64,000 nt of DNA from UBA4742 sp963773335 (GCA_963773335.1 CAVZAT010000004.1:248001-312000), one strand, 5' to 3'; positions 1 to 8,805 are shown, counted from the first letter of the stretch. Program-made: numbers and translations. The notes: generated from the letters alone by a model not told the origin.

Positions 1-171
1 ACGTTCGCCTTCCGCGACCCGGTCCCCGCGTACCGCCACGACGCGGCGATGTGGCTCCAGCTGCGGGGCTGGATCGCCGCCGACGCCGTGGCGCCCGGCG
101 CCCCGGCACGGCCGGAGGCGGATCGGGCCGTCCTTCGCGAGCTGGCCGCCGAGCTCGGGCTGCTCGCATGA
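1..171 (+). CDS. C-terminal end of an unidentified protein (partial)
   Basis: This is the last 56 codons of a gene that begins before the window. The visible part (ending ELAAELGLLA) is alanine- and arginine-rich and carries no motif I recognise. Its TGA overlaps the ATG of the next gene in an ATGA arrangement, so the two are probably translationally coupled and share an operon with the flavin oxidoreductase. No function can be given from this fragment. Confidence 0.5.
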   Translation, partial: TFAFRDPVPAYRHDAAMWLQLRGWIAADAVAPGAPARPEADRAVLRELAAELGLLA

Positions 172-1617
172 GCCCGCTCGTGCAGGTCCGGCGCCTCGCC
201 GACGTCGAGGCCTTCACCAGGCACTGCACCACCGTAGGCGTGGACCTACCGATCGACCCGGTCGTCGAGGCAGGCGGGCCGCTGACCGCTCCCCTGGTGA
301 TCCGCGACGGCTCCGCCGGCGAGCGGGTCGTCGGCAACCACTTGGCGGTGCTGCCCATGGAGGGATGGGACGGCACGACCGACGGCGCCCCCACCGATCT
401 GGTCCGCCGCCGGTGGCGCCGCTTCGGGCTCAGCGGCGCCAAGCTGATCTGGGGGGGCGAAGCGGTGGCGGTCGACCCGGCCGGCCGGGCCAACCCCCAC
501 CAGCTCGTGCTCGAGCCCCGCACGGCCGCGCCGTTCGCCGCGCCTGCGCGACGACCTGGTCGACGCGCACCGCGACGCCCACGGCCGTACCGATGATCTG
601 ATCATCGGGCTGCAGCTCACGCACTCGGGCCGCTGGAGCCGGCCGTTCGGTGCGCCGGCGCCGCGGATCGTGACGCGCCACCTCGAGCTGGACGCCCGCG
701 TCGGGGCCGACGCGTCGGCCATGCTCGACGACGACGAGCTCGACGCGCTGGCGCAACGCTTCGTGGACGCCGCGGTGCTGGCGGCCGACGCCGGCTTCGA
801 CTTCGTCGACGTGAAGCACTGCCACGGCTACCTACTGCACGAACTGCTCGCCGCCTCTGACCGGCCGGGCCGCCACGGCGGATCGCTCGACCGACGGCTC
901 GGGATGCTCCACCAGGTCGTCGACGGGATACGCGCCGCCCGGCCCGACCTCGGGATCGGAGTCCGGCTCTCCGCGTTCGACCTCGTCCCGTTCGCGCCCG
1001 GACCCGACGGGCGTGGCCAACCGGTACCCGGCGTCGGTGCGTGGCGTCCCTTCGGCGCCTCCTCCGACGGGCTGCAGGTCGATCTCACCGAGACCCACGC
1101 GGCTCTGGACCGGTTCCGGGAACTGGGCATCGGGTTGTTGTGCGTCACCGGCGGGAGCCCCTACTACAACCCCCACATCCAACGCCCGGCCTACTTCCCG
1201 CCGTCCGACGGGTACGCGCCCCCCGACGATCCCCTCGTCGATGTCGCTCGGCTCGTCCACGCCGCAGCCGAGCTCACCCACGCGCACCCGGACATGACCG
1301 TCGTCGGCAGCGGCTACTCATACCTCCAGGAGTTCGTCGGTCACGTCGCTCAGGCCGTGGTGCGACGCGGCGACGCCACCATGGTCGGCCTCGGACGGAC
1401 GATGCTGTCCTACCCGGGCCTACCGGCCGATGTCCTCGCGGGTCGGAACCTCGATCGCTCTGCGCTGTGCCGGACCTTCAGCGACTGCACCACGGCCCCC
1501 CGCCACGGCCTCGTGTCCGGTTGCTACCCCCTCGACGAGGCCTACCGATCGACACCCGAACGGGTCGAGCTGGCCGCCATCAAACGCCGAACCCGCACCA
1601 CGGTTCGACGAGGCTGA
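168..1617 (+). CDS. Old-yellow-enzyme family NADH:flavin oxidoreductase (one frameshift)
   Basis: This is an FMN-dependent TIM-barrel oxidoreductase of the old yellow enzyme family. Such enzymes reduce activated C=C bonds or act on related substrates in the cytosol; the substrate here is unknown. Recognisable pieces are LIIGLQLTHSGR, the barrel segment DVKHCHGYLLHELL followed by GGSLDRR, and the C-terminal signature LCRTFSDCTTAPRHGLVSGC. The first ~124 codons lie in one frame and the rest in another, switching near 535-545 in a GC-rich stretch, so a single-base indel splits an otherwise complete protein of about 480 residues. It overlaps the upstream gene by four bases. No separate iron-sulfur or second flavin domain follows, so it is the short class. 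The frameshift is probably a sequencing error, though a real mutation cannot be excluded. Confidence 0.8.
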
Positions 1618-1621
1618 CCGC

Positions 1622-1788
1622 TCCAGGAACGCAACGGCTCGGCGCGTCACTTCCGCGGGGCTGCACCAGCACGACGATCCGTTGGCCCCAACGTTCGCCT
1701 TCGATACCCCGGATGAGGGCATCGAAGATCTTGGGATGGGCGTTCAGTGTCGACTCCACCTCCTCGGGCTGGATCTTCTTCGCCCGGT
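1622..1788 (-). pseudogene. Remnant of the C-terminal domain of an acyl-CoA synthetase
   Basis: Read on the minus strand, about 45 codons give RAKKIQPEEVESTLNAHP, then a segment with DALIRG and GERWGQRIVVLVQPR. This is the AMP-binding-enzyme C-terminal subdomain of fatty-acyl-CoA ligases (usual pattern KIxPxEVExxLxxHP, then ERWGQxVxAxVxPR). The large N-terminal adenylation domain and a proper start are missing, and homology fades before the 3' end of the oxidoreductase. It is a decayed scrap abutting the crotonase remnant in the opposite orientation, so a rearrangement probably joined the two. Confidence 0.65.
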
Positions 1789-1791
1789 GAG

Positions 1792-2202
1792 TCCGCCTAC
1801 TTCCGCGCCGCCGGCATCAACAACGGCCTGACCGCCACGGAGCTCGGACTGAGCTTCCTGTTGCCACGCGCCATCGGTTCGTCCCGCGCCTTCGAGATCA
1901 TGTTGTCGGGACGCGACGTCGACGCGCACGAGGCCGCTGCGATGGGCCTGGTTTCACACGTCGTGCCCGATGACGACCTGGTCGATGAGGCGCTCGACCT
2001 GGCCGACAAGATCAACGGGTGGAGCACCCAGGGCACCGCGTTGACCAAGCGGACGATGTGGGCCGGGCTCGAGATGGGCAGCCTCCGCGCCGCCATCGAG
2101 ATGGAGACCCACACCCAGCTGTTCGTCCGGCTGACCACGCAGAACTTCGAAGAGGCCGTACGCGCCCGCAAGGAAGACCGTCCCCCGGACTTCAAGGACT
2201 GA
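1792..2202 (+). pseudogene. Enoyl-CoA hydratase/isomerase, C-terminal half only
   Basis: About 136 codons match the second half of a crotonase-family enzyme: FRAAGINNGLTATELGLSFL, then IGSSRAFEIMLSGRDVDAHE, GLVSHVVPDDDL, and the C-terminal helical region ending EDRPPDFKD. The N-terminal half with the first oxyanion-hole segment is absent; homology begins abruptly at about 1792, next to the acyl-CoA ligase scrap. The frame stays open upstream to a GTG at 1747, but that stretch is antisense to the ligase remnant and does not look crotonase-like. It is most likely a non-functional remnant of a fatty-acid or sterol degradation gene. Confidence 0.75.
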
Positions 2203-2258
2203 TGGGCCGCGACGTGGTGTGACCCCTCGCCCCGATGGGGCCGACCGATCGTCGACTC

Positions 2259-2784
2259 CTAGCGTCGTACGGCTCCGGCGCTGAACACCGCTCGCAGGTC
2301 TTCGAGACCCGCAGGAAGCTCGATCGGCGGGTCCGGAAGCTGCTCCACCCGTCGTGCCGCGAGGATCTGTTGCATCGCCTCGGGCTCGTCGCTCCACGAC
2401 CGCGGATCCCCCATCATCACCTCGTAGAGCTCGACGCCTTCCGGCCCCGCGACGAATGGGCCGAACGACGGCGCCGAGGGGGAGCTCGATGTGGGTGCCG
2501 ACACCGCACAGCTCATCGCCACAGGTGAACTCGCCGGCCAGCACCGTGAGCGTATGGGGACTGTGATGCCCATGGCGTCGTACGATCATCCCCGGGTCCC
2601 ATCTGGCGAACAGCGCCAGGTACAGCGGGTCCACCGAGAAGGCGACCCAGCGCTCCCACACGTGCGATTCGCTCCCATCGGGGTTGCGTTGGCTCCGCAC
2701 CTTGATCCAGGGCACATCGTTGGCACCACCCGGGTGCACGATCGTGTGGGTCAGACCATCGATTCGGGGAACGTCGGTGCTCAC
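2259..2784 (-). CDS. Cupin-domain protein (one frameshift)
   Basis: This is a small cupin-fold protein of about 174 residues. The N-terminal part reads VSTDVPRIDGLTHTIVHPGG and leads to a cupin core with RRHGHHSPHTLTVLAGEFTC followed by GVGTHIELPLGA; the histidines are the usual metal ligands. After a one-base frameshift near 2465 the frame resumes as FGPFVAGPEGVELYEVMMGD. The GTG start at 2784 was chosen because AGGAG lies 9 bases upstream. Cupins are catalytically diverse, so neither reaction nor substrate can be assigned. The gene is followed downstream only by the crotonase remnant and preceded by the HepT/MntA pair, which it does not overlap. Confidence 0.65.
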
Positions 2785-2857
2785 AGGGTTCGCTCCTCCT
2801 GGCTCCCGAACCCGTGCGCCGGGCCCGTTGGCAACGGTAATTGTGCGCGTCGCCCCG

Positions 2858-3195
2858 TTACGAGTCGAGGTCGTCGTCCAGCGACTCGCTGAGGCGCTGC
2901 ACGGCCGCGACGAGGGGCGGGAGGTCGTTCTCGACGGTGGCCGTGACGAGGGCGTGATCGGTGTCGAGGTAGCGGTGCGCCAGATGGTCTCGCATGCGGG
3001 CGACATCGCCCGGCAGATCCGGCTCGGCCGCGAGCAGCTCGGGATCGATGTCCTTGACTGCCTCGCCTATCTCGATGAGACGACGCGCACGGCGTCGAAG
3101 CTCAGCCCGTCGGCCAGGGTGCCGCGTTCCAGGTGCGAGGCGATTGCCGCCGCGGTAGCCAGGATGTCCTCGAGCCGCTGACGATCCTCTCTCAC
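2858..3195 (-). CDS. hepT: HepT-like HEPN toxin (DUF86), one frameshift
   Basis: This is a small all-alpha HEPN protein, toxin of the MntA/HepT system, where HepT cuts RNA and is held inactive by the nucleotidyltransferase MntA. The HEPN RX4-6H signature is visible as RDHLAHRY near the C-terminus, preceded by RLIEIGEAVKDIDPELL. The N-terminus is VREDRQRLEDILATAAAIAS. A single-base frameshift near 3088 (before RLIEIGEA) separates the two halves. Its GTG start overlaps the stop of mntA in a GTGA junction, which supports co-translation. With the frameshift corrected it is about 112 residues, normal for the family. Confidence 0.75.
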
Positions 3196-3479
3196 AAGGG
3201 AATTGCCTCGGCGAGCACCGTCGGGGCGAGAGCGGCTTTGAGGCTTCGAGCCGGAACGACGTCGACCGGCCGCCCGAGAAGCTCTGCCAGCTCCCGCTCG
3301 AGACCGATGAGTCCGAGCAGACGATCGACGTCTGAGGCGAGGTCGACGAGCAGGTCGACGTCGCTGTCTTGTGTGTCGGCCCCCCGGGAGACGCTTCCAA
3401 AGACTCGGACATTGGATGCCTTCCGCCGCCTTGCAGCCTCGATGATCGCGGCGCGGCGGCGCCGCAGACGGCGGCCCAT
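3192..3479 (-). CDS. mntA: MntA-like minimal nucleotidyltransferase antitoxin
   Basis: This 95-residue protein has the minimal nucleotidyltransferase motif VFGSVSRGADTQDSDVDLLV, i.e. GSxxxG followed by SDxDLL, the metal-binding catalytic core of MNT proteins. In known MntA/HepT pairs MntA AMPylates HepT on a tyrosine next to the HEPN motif; HLAHRY in the neighbouring HepT provides such a tyrosine. The ATG at 3479 is the first start that keeps the complete domain. It lies directly downstream of a universal-stress-protein stub and overlaps hepT by four bases. No frameshift is seen in this gene. Confidence 0.8.
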   Translation of the reverse strand: MGRRLRRRRAAIIEAARRRKASNVRVFGSVSRGADTQDSDVDLLVDLASDVDRLLGLIGLERELAELLGRPVDVVPARSLKAALAPTVLAEAIPL

Positions 3480-3495
3480 CGACGTGGGGGTTGGG

Positions 3496-3618
3496 TCACG
3501 GGGCCGAGGACGGCCCGGCCAGCGTCGAACAGGTAGTCGTCGAGTCCACCCGGGTCGCGACCGCCGCGAGCGAGGCATCGGATCCGTCGACCGCGACGAG
3601 GAGCGTGTCAAACGGCAT
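3496..3618 (-). pseudogene. Universal stress protein, N-terminal stub
   Basis: Forty codons beginning MPFDTLLVAVDGSDASLAAV match the first strand and helix of UspA-family proteins (I/VLVAVDGSxxSxxA). The frame then loses similarity and stops at TGA after SSAP, far short of the usual ~140 residues and without the ATP-binding G-2x-G-9x-G(S/T) motif. Its ATG overlaps the end of the P-type ATPase gene by 11 bases. It is probably a gene cut off when the MntA/HepT cassette arrived just downstream. A frameshift alone does not explain it, because no other frame downstream restores a Usp fold. Confidence 0.6.
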
Positions 3619-6349
3619 TCCCGTCTCCTCGGTCGCGCTGCTCGAGTCGCCGACGGAAGCTCTTCTCGAGAGCGACGACGGCCGCCGCGAGAGCGGCGAA
3701 CAGGAAGATCCTGGCCCAGGCGCCCACTTCGATGGGTGCGGTCTGGAACACGGTGTTCATGGCGGGGATGTAGGTGATGGCGAGTTGCCCGACAGCTTGG
3801 ACGGTGACGCCGACGAGGATCCATCGGTTGGTGAACAGGCCGACCTTCCACACCGACCGGGTCAGCGAGCGGCAGTTGAACAGGTAGAAGGCCTCGACGG
3901 CGACGAACAGGTTGAGTGCGGCGGTGCGGGCTTCGGTGATGCTGGCGCCGTTGGCTTGTTCCCATTCGAACAGCCACCAGGAGCCTCCGACGAGCAGGGT
4001 GGACACGAGCCGCGATGCGGGCGATGAGGGTGCCGGTGAGTAGCGGTCGTCGCGGGTCGCGCGGTGGGCGCGACATGATGCCGACTTCTTTGGGTTCGAA
4101 GGCCAGCATGAGTCCGAGCGCGACGGCGGTGGTCATGTTGATCCACAGGATCTGCACGGGCAGGATCGGCAGCGCGAGGCCCAACACGATGGCGACGACG
4201 ACGACGAAGCCTTCGCCCATGTTGGTGGGCAGGGTCCACACGATGAACTTGGTGAGGTTGTCGAACACGCCGCGGCCTTCCTCGACTGCGGCTTCGATGG
4301 TGGCGAAGTCGTCGTCGGTGAGGACCATGTCGGCGGCTTCTTTGGCGACCTCGGTCCCCCCGCGGCCCATGGCGATGCCGATGTTGGCTTGCTGGAGGGC
4401 GGGGGCGTCGTTCACGCCGTCGCCGGTCATGGCCACGATGTGGTGCCGGGCTTGGAGGCCTTCGACGAGGCGGAGCTTCTGTTCGGGTGATACCCGGGCG
4501 AACACCGAGGCCTGTTCGACCGCGTCGGGGTAGTCCTCGGCGGAGAGCGCTGCGAGTTCGGGGCCGGTGAGCACGTCTCCGGCGTGTCGGGCGCCGAGGA
4601 GCCCGAGTTGTTCGGCGATGGCGGTGGCCGTGGCGGCGTGGTCGCCGGTGATCATCTTGACGTCGATCCCGGCGGTGTGACAGGACCGCGATCGCGGCCG
4701 CGGCGGCGGCTCGGGGCGGGTCGAGCATGGCCTGCAGTCCGGTGAACGTGAGGGTGCCGGTGAACGCCTCGGGCTCGAAGCGGTTCGCGTGGTCGAGTCG
4801 CCCGGTAGCGGTGGCGAGGACCCGGAGCCCTTCGCCGGCGAGGGCGTCGGCGGCGGTGAGGATCGCGGCGCGGTCGAGGGGCCGGGTCGATCCGTCGCTG
4901 CTCATCTCGATGGCGCACAGTTCCATGACCCGTTCCACAGCGCCTTTGACCAGAACGATCGCGGTGTCGTCGCCGGGTTGGTGGAGGGTGGCCATGTACT
5001 GGCGGTCGGAGCTGAACGGGATCGCGGCGACTCGCGGCGTCGTGGTGGCGAGCGCGGCGAGGTCGAGTCCCGCCTTGGTCGCGGCGACGAGCAGGGCGCC
5101 TTCGGTCGGGATCCCCGACGATCCCCCAGGTGTCGTCGATGTGGGTGAGGAGGGCGTCGTTGCAGACGGCGCCGGCGACGAGGGTCCACCGCAACGCCCG
5201 GTCGGCATCAGCCGTCACCATTGAGGCGTCTGGGTCGCGGATCGTCCCGTCGGGGTCATAGCCGGAGCCGGTGACGTCGAAGCGGGCGTCGGGGGTCCAC
5301 AGGCGCGGACCGTCATCTGGTTCTCGGTGAGGGTCCCGGTCTTGTCCGAACACACCACCGTCGTGCTGCCCAGGGTCTCGACTGCGGGCAGGCGTCGGAT
5401 GACGGCTCGCCGTCGGGCCATGCGGTTCACCCCGATGGCGAGCGTGATCGTGACCGCGGCCGGGAGGCCCTCGGGGATCGCGCCGACCGCCGAGCGCGAC
5501 CGCGGCGGTGAACATCTCCGCCGCGCTCTCGCCCCGCAGGACCCCGACCGCGAACGTGATCGCCGCCAAGGCCAGGATGGCGAAGGTGAGCACCTTGGAG
5601 AACCAGCTCAGCTTGCGGGTCAACGGCGTGGCCAGCGTGTCGGCGGTGCCGACGAGCCGGTGGATCTCGCCCACCTCGGTCTCCGCGCCGGTGGCGACGG
5701 TGACCCCGACCCCGGTACCGTTGGTTACCAGGGTCGCCGAGTACACCATGTTGCGGCGGTCCGCCACCGGTGTCGCGTCAGCGAGAACGACCTCGTCCTT
5801 GGCGACTGGGACCGATTCCCCGGTCAAGGCCGACTCGTCCACCTGCAACTCGGTCACCTGCAACAACCGCAGGTCAGCGGGGACCTTGTCGCCGGCTTCG
5901 ATCAACACGACATCGCCGGGAACGAGCTGGTCCGACGGGACCTTCAGTTCGCGTCCACTGCGCCGGACCCGTGCTTCGGTCTGCACCATGGCCCGCAACG
6001 CGTCGAGCGCGGCCTCGGCCTTGGATTCCTGGATGTAGCCGACGATCGCGTTGATGACCACCACACCGAAGATCACGCCCGACTCGATGTTCTCGCCGAG
6101 CACCAGGGTCACCACACCGGCCGCGAGCAACACATAGATCAGCGGGTTGTGGAACTGGCGGGCCAGCCGAAGCAGCGGGCCGCCAGTCTTGGCCTCGGGG
6201 AGCACGTTCGGGCCGTACCGCTCGAGCCGCTGACCCACCTCGCGGTCGTCGAGACCGTGCTGGGCGTCGGTCTCAAGCAGCAGCACCACCTCATGGGTGG
6301 CCAGGCCGTGATGACCGTCGGGTCGCGCGGCACCCACGGTTGCATCCAT
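3608..6349 (-). CDS. P-type cation-transporting ATPase (about five frameshifts)
   Basis: This is a full-length P2-type ATPase of roughly 910 residues that pumps a cation, probably Ca2+ or a related ion, across the membrane. In order it shows an N-terminal cation-ATPase domain (LERYGPNVLPEAKTGGPLLR), actuator motif DESALTGESVPV, M4 segment with PEGLP, phosphorylation site CSDKTGTLTENQM, nucleotide-binding KGA, hinge AMTGDGVNDAPAL, and M5-M10 including LPTNMGEGF and LWINMTTAVALGLMLAFEP. PEGLP in M4 is typical of Ca2+-type pumps. The reading frame switches near 5495, 5305, 5120, 4685 and 4010, yet every family motif is present in the right order. That favours sequencing indels, but a decaying gene is possible. 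It overlaps the Usp stub downstream. Confidence 0.8.
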
Positions 6350-6451
6350 CGCATCAGCAAAACAGACCGAACGGCCAGTGAACAGGGGCCTTGTCCTCTT
6401 CCGTTGCGCCGGGCACGGCCGACGGGTTCACGTTCCCTGGGCCACGATGGC

Positions 6452-6592
6452 GGTGGGGCGGGCCTGGATCCGTTCGTGATCGGCGCGACGGTCGTCGCAT
6501 TGGGAACCTCGACCCTAGAGGTGGCCACCGGGTTCCGAGTACCTGGGCTCGAGCTCACGATGAGGCGCCCGGCGGTGATAAGCAGCGTGTAG
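6452..6592 (+). pseudogene. Remnant of a CaCA-family Na+/Ca2+ exchanger
   Basis: A short plus-strand stretch reads GLDPFVIGATVVALGTSTLE, which closely follows the alpha-repeat signature of calcium/cation antiporters (PxVIGxTxVAxGTSxPEL); the catalytic PE of GTSxPEL is altered to LE. Similarity begins and ends abruptly and there is no start codon or further transmembrane segment, so only a fragment remains. It sits just upstream of, and divergent from, the P-type ATPase. An exchanger gene may once have neighboured the pump. The rest of 6350-6662 shows nothing else I can assign. Confidence 0.5.
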
Positions 6593-6662
6593 GTGCCGGA
6601 AACTCGATCGGCCCCCTCCGGCCGGGCCATGCAGGGATCGGTGGCCGTAGCCTCGCCCGCTC

Positions 6663-6851
6663 ATGGCTTCCCGCCCAACTACCCCACCCGGCTCCGGTCT
6701 TGGCGCTTTCGCCTACCGGCTGTTCGTCACCATCGTCGACTTGATGATCATTCGCGGCAAGCCGCGCCGCGTCCTCGAAGCCGAAGTCATCGCGCTCCGT
6801 CACCAGATCGCGGTCCTCCAAACGAACCTCGACACGTCCCGAGCTCAGTGA
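6663..6851 (+). pseudogene. N-terminal remnant of an integrase-type (DDE) transposase
   Basis: A 62-codon frame contains VDLMIIRGKPRRVLEAEVIA followed by LRHQIAVLQ. This resembles the N-terminus of actinobacterial rve-type transposases (pattern AEVxxLRxQLAVLRRQ). The catalytic DDE part is missing and the frame stops after DTSRAQ. It lies immediately before a serine-recombinase remnant and the first tRNA-Leu end copy, consistent with debris of earlier mobile elements. No terminal inverted repeats are recognisable. Confidence 0.45.
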
Positions 6852-6892
6852 CGTCGACCGTGGCGTGATCGCCGGGCTCGCCCGTGTGATCC

Positions 6893-7104
6893 CCCGGCTG
6901 GCTGGCCGAGGTCCAAGGCGAGCGGCAGCAGGCGGAGCGAGACATCGCGAGCGCCGCCGCTCCAGAGGCCGTCACCGAGGACGATCTGCGGGCCCTGATC
7001 GGCTCGGTGGCCGATGGGCTGGAGATGCTGGCCCATGCGCAGCCCGCCGACAAGGCCGAGCTGTACGCCGGGCTGGGCCTCCGGCTCACATACCAGCCGG
7101 TGCG
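6893..7104 (+). pseudogene. C-terminal remnant of a large serine recombinase
   Basis: About 70 codons read GERQQAERDIASAA, then a DDLRALIGSV segment, then PADKAELYAGLGLRLTYQP. This matches the C-terminal region of resolvase/invertase-type large serine recombinases of actinobacteria (pattern ADPADKAEVYxxLGLxLTYxP). The catalytic N-terminal domain and recombinase domain are absent. The frame runs straight into the 18-bp tRNA-Leu end copy at 7105, so the gene appears to have been cut at the boundary of the neighbouring element, or it belonged to an element that used this site. Confidence 0.55.
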
Positions 7105-7122
7105 TGTCGGAGGGGGGACTTG
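7105..7122. repeat. tRNA-Leu 3'-end copy (site C, outer att-like repeat)
   Basis: TGTCGGAGGGGGGACTTG is identical to the first 18 bases (plus-strand reading) of the tRNA-Leu gene end at 40454. It directly abuts a truncated recombinase on one side and the VapBC module on the other, as expected for an old attachment site. Similarity does not extend into the flanks, so this is the weakest of the three copies. Confidence 0.5.
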
Positions 7123-7227
7123 TACCTTTGCCCCACGGGCGTTCCGGCCGGGCCGATACCTGGTTGCGGCGCAAACATGCTGGTCACTGGCTGCGCGAAC
7201 CAATATCTCCACTGGGTGGCGTGGTGA

Positions 7228-7606
7228 TCAGAGCAATTCGATCGGGCAGTTGATGCCTGGCACGTTGGCCAATCGGGTGTCGGTCGTGAGCAGGGCCATC
7301 GCGCCGGTCATCTCGGCGAGGGCGACGTAGGTGGCATCGGTACACGCTGAGATTGTGCCGAAGGGCCCACATCCTCGGACGGAGCCAGTCGGCGGGGAAC
7401 CGGGTCAAGGCAAGACGGCTGAAACCGTCCAAGGCGGACGCGCCTTGCTTCTCGGTCAGGACCTTCCGGGCGACGAGACGCCGAAGGACGTTGGTAACTT
7501 CGCTGTCGATGAGGTGGGGAACGGCAAGCTCCTCGTCTCCGAGACGATCGGGGTCAAGATCGTTCGCAACGAGTTCGACGATGACGCCGGCATCGACGAC
7601 TCTCAA
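7228..7606 (-). CDS. vapC: VapC-like PIN-domain toxin (one frameshift)
   Basis: This is a PIN-domain ribonuclease toxin of a type II VapBC pair, about 126 residues after correction. The first catalytic aspartate lies in LRVVDAGVIVELV. A conserved acidic region follows in DSEVTNVLRRLV, and the C-terminal PIN part DATYVALAEMTGAMALLTTD carries the last acidic residues before the end NCPIELL. A one-base indel near 7340 separates DATYVALAE from the preceding RHNLSVY. Translation probably starts at TTG 7606, which overlaps the vapB stop as TTGA. The gene lies just inside tRNA-end copy C. Confidence 0.75.
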
Positions 7607-7846
7607 TCGCCGCGTCCCTCGTGCAACACGGTGAGGATCGTATCTCGATCGACGTGGCCTCGAACCTTCGCCTGCGTCGCTCTGACCACGGCGGCGTTCG
7701 CATGCACCGCCTCGCGCGCGCTTGGCCAGGTGCTCCAACTCGCGCAGCATGTATCGGGTCAGGGAAAGACCCTCGGCCTCGGCCGCATCAGCCAGTGCAT
7801 CGTGGACGTCGTCGGGCACGTCTCGAATCTGGATCACTCTGGACAC
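7603..7846 (-). CDS. vapB: VapB/FitA-like ribbon-helix-helix antitoxin (one frameshift)
   Basis: The protein begins VSRVIQIRDVPDDVHDALAD followed by AEGLSLTRYMLRELEHLAKR, the ribbon-helix-helix DNA-binding domain of FitA/VapB antitoxins. After a one-base indel near 7720 the tail reads AVHANAAVVRATQAKVRGHV and ends HEGRGD, the toxin-neutralising region. The GTG start sits about 21 bases downstream of a perfect 9-bp palindrome, the expected autoregulatory operator. It is coupled to vapC by a TTGA overlap. Confidence 0.75.
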
Positions 7847-7867
7847 GGCCTCCAGGCTAGCACCTCA

Positions 7868-7888
7868 GTGGGTGCAGATTGCACCCAC
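7868..7888. promoter_or_regulatory. Perfect palindrome upstream of vapB (probable operator)
   Basis: GTGGGTGCA and TGCACCCAC are perfect 9-base arms separated by GAT, ending 21 bases before the vapB start. VapB/FitA antitoxins bind such short inverted repeats in their own promoters; assigning this site as that operator is inference. Confidence 0.55.
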
Positions 7889-8025
7889 GGGCGGGCCAGT
7901 CCGGCGCGCCGCGCCTCGGACGCTCCGCCTCCGGCCCACCGAGCGTCGACATCAACCGCCGCGACGCTCCAAGATCACCACCGGGTGGACAGACTGTGGC
8001 ACCTCCGCTGACCTGTCGTCCGATG

Positions 8026-8125
8026 AGGCAAACTCCCGAAAGCCGGCGGTTTGCCTTGTCGAGTGACACGCTGGCCGAATAAGCCTTCCCATAAGTGATC
8101 CTTGCATTGCCCGGGGAAGGCTTAT
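8026..8125. promoter_or_regulatory. Two inverted repeats in the abiE-like promoter region
   Basis: Two inverted repeats precede the AbiEi-like gene. AGGCAAAC (8026-8033) pairs with GTTTGCCT (8049-8056). ATAAGCCTTCCC (8079-8090) pairs perfectly with GGGAAGGCTTAT (8114-8125), 12 bases before the ATG at 8137. Known AbiEi regulators repress their operons by binding paired inverted repeats, so these are good operator candidates. Apart from these and the vapB palindrome I see nothing else in 7889-8136. Confidence 0.5.
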
Positions 8126-8136
8126 ACCCTTGCTCC

Positions 8137-8805
8137 ATGGGCAGAAGCGCTCGACCGTGGGGACCCGGGACCTCGGCCATCGTGCGCGCCCTAGTTGCCG
8201 CGAGCACCCCGGTGAGCCAGGTGGAGCTCGCCTCCCTCATCGGTGTCTCCCAACCCCGCGTCTCCCAGGTGCTCGCTCGCCTCTCCAAGGCCCGAGCGGT
8301 GGACTCGACCGAGGAGGGGTACAGCGGCAGACCCGACCAACTCATCGAGCTGTACTTGGCTGACCACCGGCCGGCACTGGCCGAAGCCGACGTTGCCTGG
8401 TACAGCCTCCAACCCATGCGGGAGCAGGTTGAGCGCGCGTGTGCTCACGCCCGAAGCACCTCGACTCGACTAGCAGTCTCTGCGGATCTGGCTCCCGATC
8501 TCCTCGCTGCGTGGAGACATCCCACCCTCACAGTGATCTACACGGCCGAAGCCCTCAACCTCACGGCAGCCGGGTTCGTGCCGGCCGAAGGACGCGTTGA
8601 CGCGACGGTGCTCGTTCGCCACACCACCGACTCGTTGCTGCTCGCCGCGTGCGAACCTTGGCCTCGAGTCGTCGACAGCATCCCGGTGGTCGACCCGGTT
8701 CAACAGATCTGGGACCTCCACGACCTCGGCGGCGAGGACCGAGCCGAGGCCGCCAATCGACTTCGCCAAGCCGTACTCGATCGAGCGCTCGCAGCGCACG
8801 CATGA
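8137..8805 (+). CDS. AbiEi-like helix-turn-helix antitoxin/regulator
   Basis: This 222-residue protein has an N-terminal winged or MarR-like helix-turn-helix (VSQVELASLIGVSQPRVSQV) and a longer C-terminal domain ending in DPVQQIWDLHDLGGEDR and AANRLRQAVL, a segment also found in actinobacterial AbiEi-type antitoxins. It is followed with an ATGA overlap by an AbiEii-like nucleotidyltransferase, which supports a type IV AbiE-type system. The ATG at 8137 was preferred over the in-frame GTG at 8095 because the latter lies between the two arms of the promoter inverted repeat. Assignment rests on gene pairing and partial motifs. Confidence 0.6.
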   Translation: MGRSARPWGPGTSAIVRALVAASTPVSQVELASLIGVSQPRVSQVLARLSKARAVDSTEEGYSGRPDQLIELYLADHRPALAEADVAWYSLQPMREQVERACAHARSTSTRLAVSADLAPDLLAAWRHPTLTVIYTAEALNLTAAGFVPAEGRVDATVLVRHTTDSLLLAACEPWPRVVDSIPVVDPVQQIWDLHDLGGEDRAEAANRLRQAVLDRALAAHA

